From JAABRU01 sp964505535 (GTDB lineage Bacteria; Desulfobacterota; Desulfobacteria; Desulfobacterales; Desulfococcaceae), in the NCBI GenBank assembly GCA_964505535.1, contig CAZDIU010000022.1:1-35250 (forward strand): DNA of 35,250 nt, given 5' to 3'. The translations under genes were made by a program, and so were the position numbers. The notes beneath the pieces are model-generated. The model made no database searches. It worked only from the letters and a program-made list of their open reading frames with translations, and had not been told where the DNA came from. This document shows positions 33,679-35,250 of this stretch, one piece after another; the first letter of the stretch is position 1, and each line of letters opens with the position of its first letter.

Positions 33679-35169
33679 ATGCACCTTTATTCATACCATT
33701 GTCACAATGAGGACAAAACACGGGGCGGAAGAAAGATATGTCCGAATTTTCTGATATGTTTCATTGAAATACAAATCAAAAAAATTCTGACAGGAATCTG
33801 CATCTGTCTGTGTCTGCTGAGCGGATGCGACAACGTTCCTGAATCCGGGCAGCCAATTTCCTCTATGGAAAAAATTCTGGATACCGGAAAAATCACCCTG
33901 ATCACCAAAAACAATGCCAACTGCTATTATCAGTACCGGGATCGGTATATGGGGTTTGAGTATGAATTGGCTCAGGCTTTTGCAGATTATCTGGGAGTGG
34001 AACTGGAAGTTGTCATCGCGGAAACCTGGGAGGATATGAAAAAGGCACTGGCAGAGGACCCGGCCGCATTTATCGGAGCAGGAATGCACCTGTCTCCGGC
34101 ACTTGAGAAAGAGGTTCTGTTTTCAGCCCCCTATATGTCTGTGCAGCAGCATATTCTTGTGCGATGGGATAACGGAAGTGTGAGAGCAGCGCCGGATCTG
34201 GCCGGGAAAAACGTACATGTCCAGCGGGGAAGCTCCTGCATCCCTGTGCTTGAATCCCTGCAGAAAAATGGAATCAGTCTGGAGATCGTGCCTTTGGCCG
34301 ACTGTGATGAGGAAGAACTGATCCGGCAGGTCGCGGACGGGGAAATTGAAGTGACTGTTGCGGATGAACATATCGCTTTGCTGCACCGCAGATATTATCC
34401 GAGAGTTGTCATCAAAGATGCTGTGGGTGAAAAAATTCCCATTGCATGGGCTGTGCGGCCGGATGCGGAAAAACTGGTCAGACGCATGAACGCATTTTTC
34501 AGAACTGCAAAAAGCAATGATCTGTTTTCAGATATTTATAACCGCTACTATGCTGAAGTTCCGCCTTTTGACTTTGATCAGGCAGAGCATTTTCTCCAGA
34601 TTGTCTCTGAACATCTCCCCCTGTATTATCCCTTTATCCGGGAAGCTGCGGATAAATACGGTTTTGACTGGCATCTGATCGCTGCCCAGATCTACCAGGA
34701 ATCCCATTTCAATTCACAGGCCCGCAGTCCTGGGGGCGCATGGGGATTGATGCAGATCATCCGTCCCACGGGAAAAAGTCTCAATATCACGGATCTCACT
34801 GATCCCAAAGAGAATATTGAAGCCGGGGTGCGTTATCTGAGAGAGTTGAAGAATTTTTTTGACGGGGCTGAAGGAGATGACCGCTTACGCATTGCCCTGG
34901 CAGCGTACAATATCGGTCAGGGGCATATTCTGGATGCCCGGAATATTGCCAGATCAAAGGGGCTTGATCCGGACAAATGGTCTTCCCTGGCCAAGACCCT
35001 TCCGCTGCTGCAGCATGAGGAATATCACAAAAAGTCCCTGTACGGTTACTGTCGTGGCATGGAACCTGTTGAATATGTGACAAAAGTCATGTTTTATTCT
35101 GATATGCTCTCCCGCCGGAACATTTCCGGGCAGGGGACTGTCTTCGGCAGACAGGGGATTTCCGAATAA
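33679..35169 (+). CDS. MltF-like protein: solute-binding domain plus lytic transglycosylase
   Basis: 496 residues as opened at ATG 33679. A lipobox LLSGC puts the lipidated Cys at residue 50, preceded by KK and a hydrophobic stretch (about 34-49). Residues about 62-290 are a family-3 solute-binding domain (GFEYELAQAFADYLGV, FSAPYMSVQQ). Residues about 310-450 are a transglycosylase SLT domain with catalytic Glu341 (YQESHF), then SPGGAWGLMQI and AAYNIGQGHI. This is the MltF layout: an outer-membrane lipoprotein that cleaves murein, with the solute-binding domain controlling it. Here it lies 44 bases after an amino-acid ABC ATPase. The 33 residues before the signal are unusual and no ribosome site precedes 33679, so the true start is uncertain. 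Confidence 0.88.
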   Translation: MHLYSYHCHNEDKTRGGRKICPNFLICFIEIQIKKILTGICICLCLLSGCDNVPESGQPISSMEKILDTGKITLITKNNANCYYQYRDRYMGFEYELAQAFADYLGVELEVVIAETWEDMKKALAEDPAAFIGAGMHLSPALEKEVLFSAPYMSVQQHILVRWDNGSVRAAPDLAGKNVHVQRGSSCIPVLESLQKNGISLEIVPLADCDEEELIRQVADGEIEVTVADEHIALLHRRYYPRVVIKDAVGEKIPIAWAVRPDAEKLVRRMNAFFRTAKSNDLFSDIYNRYYAEVPPFDFDQAEHFLQIVSEHLPLYYPFIREAADKYGFDWHLIAAQIYQESHFNSQARSPGGAWGLMQIIRPTGKSLNITDLTDPKENIEAGVRYLRELKNFFDGAEGDDRLRIALAAYNIGQGHILDARNIARSKGLDPDKWSSLAKTLPLLQHEEYHKKSLYGYCRGMEPVEYVTKVMFYSDMLSRRNISGQGTVFGRQGISE

Positions 35170-35172
35170 ATA

Positions 35173-35250
35173 TTTTTTGGTTCTTCAATCTGTTTTGCGG
35201 AAACACCGGATGCCTGCTTTCGCGTGAATGACGTCATTCCCGCGATAGCA
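35173..35250. repeat. Second copy of the TGGTTCTTCAA element (cut by window end)
   Basis: 35173-35210 is an exact 38-base inverted copy of 4854-4891, beginning TTTTTTGGTTCTTC. It continues with the REP-like GCCTGCTTTCGC and GACGTCATTC words also seen in the centre of the 4773-4886 element, but diverged. The rest lies outside the window. Confidence 0.65.

Overview
The window looks like chromosome of a strictly anaerobic Desulfobacterota (Desulfobacterales-type) bacterium. The clues are an anaerobe-style CooC carbon monoxide dehydrogenase maturation ATPase, a complex I gene run, proteins with the Cys-rich two-CW domain typical of deltaproteobacteria, an Rpn-family gene, and many short palindromic dispersed repeats. 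This is inference from gene content. No rRNA, tRNA or CRISPR array was seen, and species cannot be named.

Left part (1-7400, + strand): an SPFH protein with a triplicated N-terminal motif; cooC followed after 6 bases by a Ski2-like DEAH helicase; then an NfeD protease and slipin pair. The gaps are filled with hairpin repeats of several families.

Centre (7495-17301, - strand): a partial complex I cluster, read right to left as nuoI, nuoJ, nuoK, nuoL, nuoM, nuoN. It begins abruptly at nuoI with no nuoH or earlier genes in view. Two blocks of foreign-looking DNA interrupt it. Between nuoK and nuoL lie a VapBC-type toxin-antitoxin pair, a YaaW/UPF0174-like protein with a membrane extension, and a 60-residue orphan. 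Between nuoL and nuoM lies one membrane-protein gene bounded by integron-type sites (GTTAGGC before it, an attC-like hairpin after its stop), which looks like a gene cassette lodged in a respiratory operon.

Centre-right (17787-25184): a large Cas4/RecB-type nuclease fused to an SF1 (Dna2-like) helicase on the - strand, divergent from a Type IIG restriction-modification enzyme on the + strand. This is a probable defence locus with a repeat-rich spacer.

Right part (25941-35169, + strand): a Ser/Thr kinase with a two-CW sensor and a cyclic-nucleotide domain, followed 7 bases later by a PP2C phosphatase carrying the same two-CW domain, an apparently matched signalling pair. Next come a CBS-pair protein overlapping an HPP-family membrane protein, an Rpn nuclease pseudogene broken by a 107-base insertion with a 5-base duplication, an orphan gene fragment, and a polar amino-acid ABC system (permease, ATPase) followed by a lipoprotein-like MltF protein that joins a solute-binding domain to a lytic transglycosylase. 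A 38-base exact inverted repeat links the window end to position 4854.
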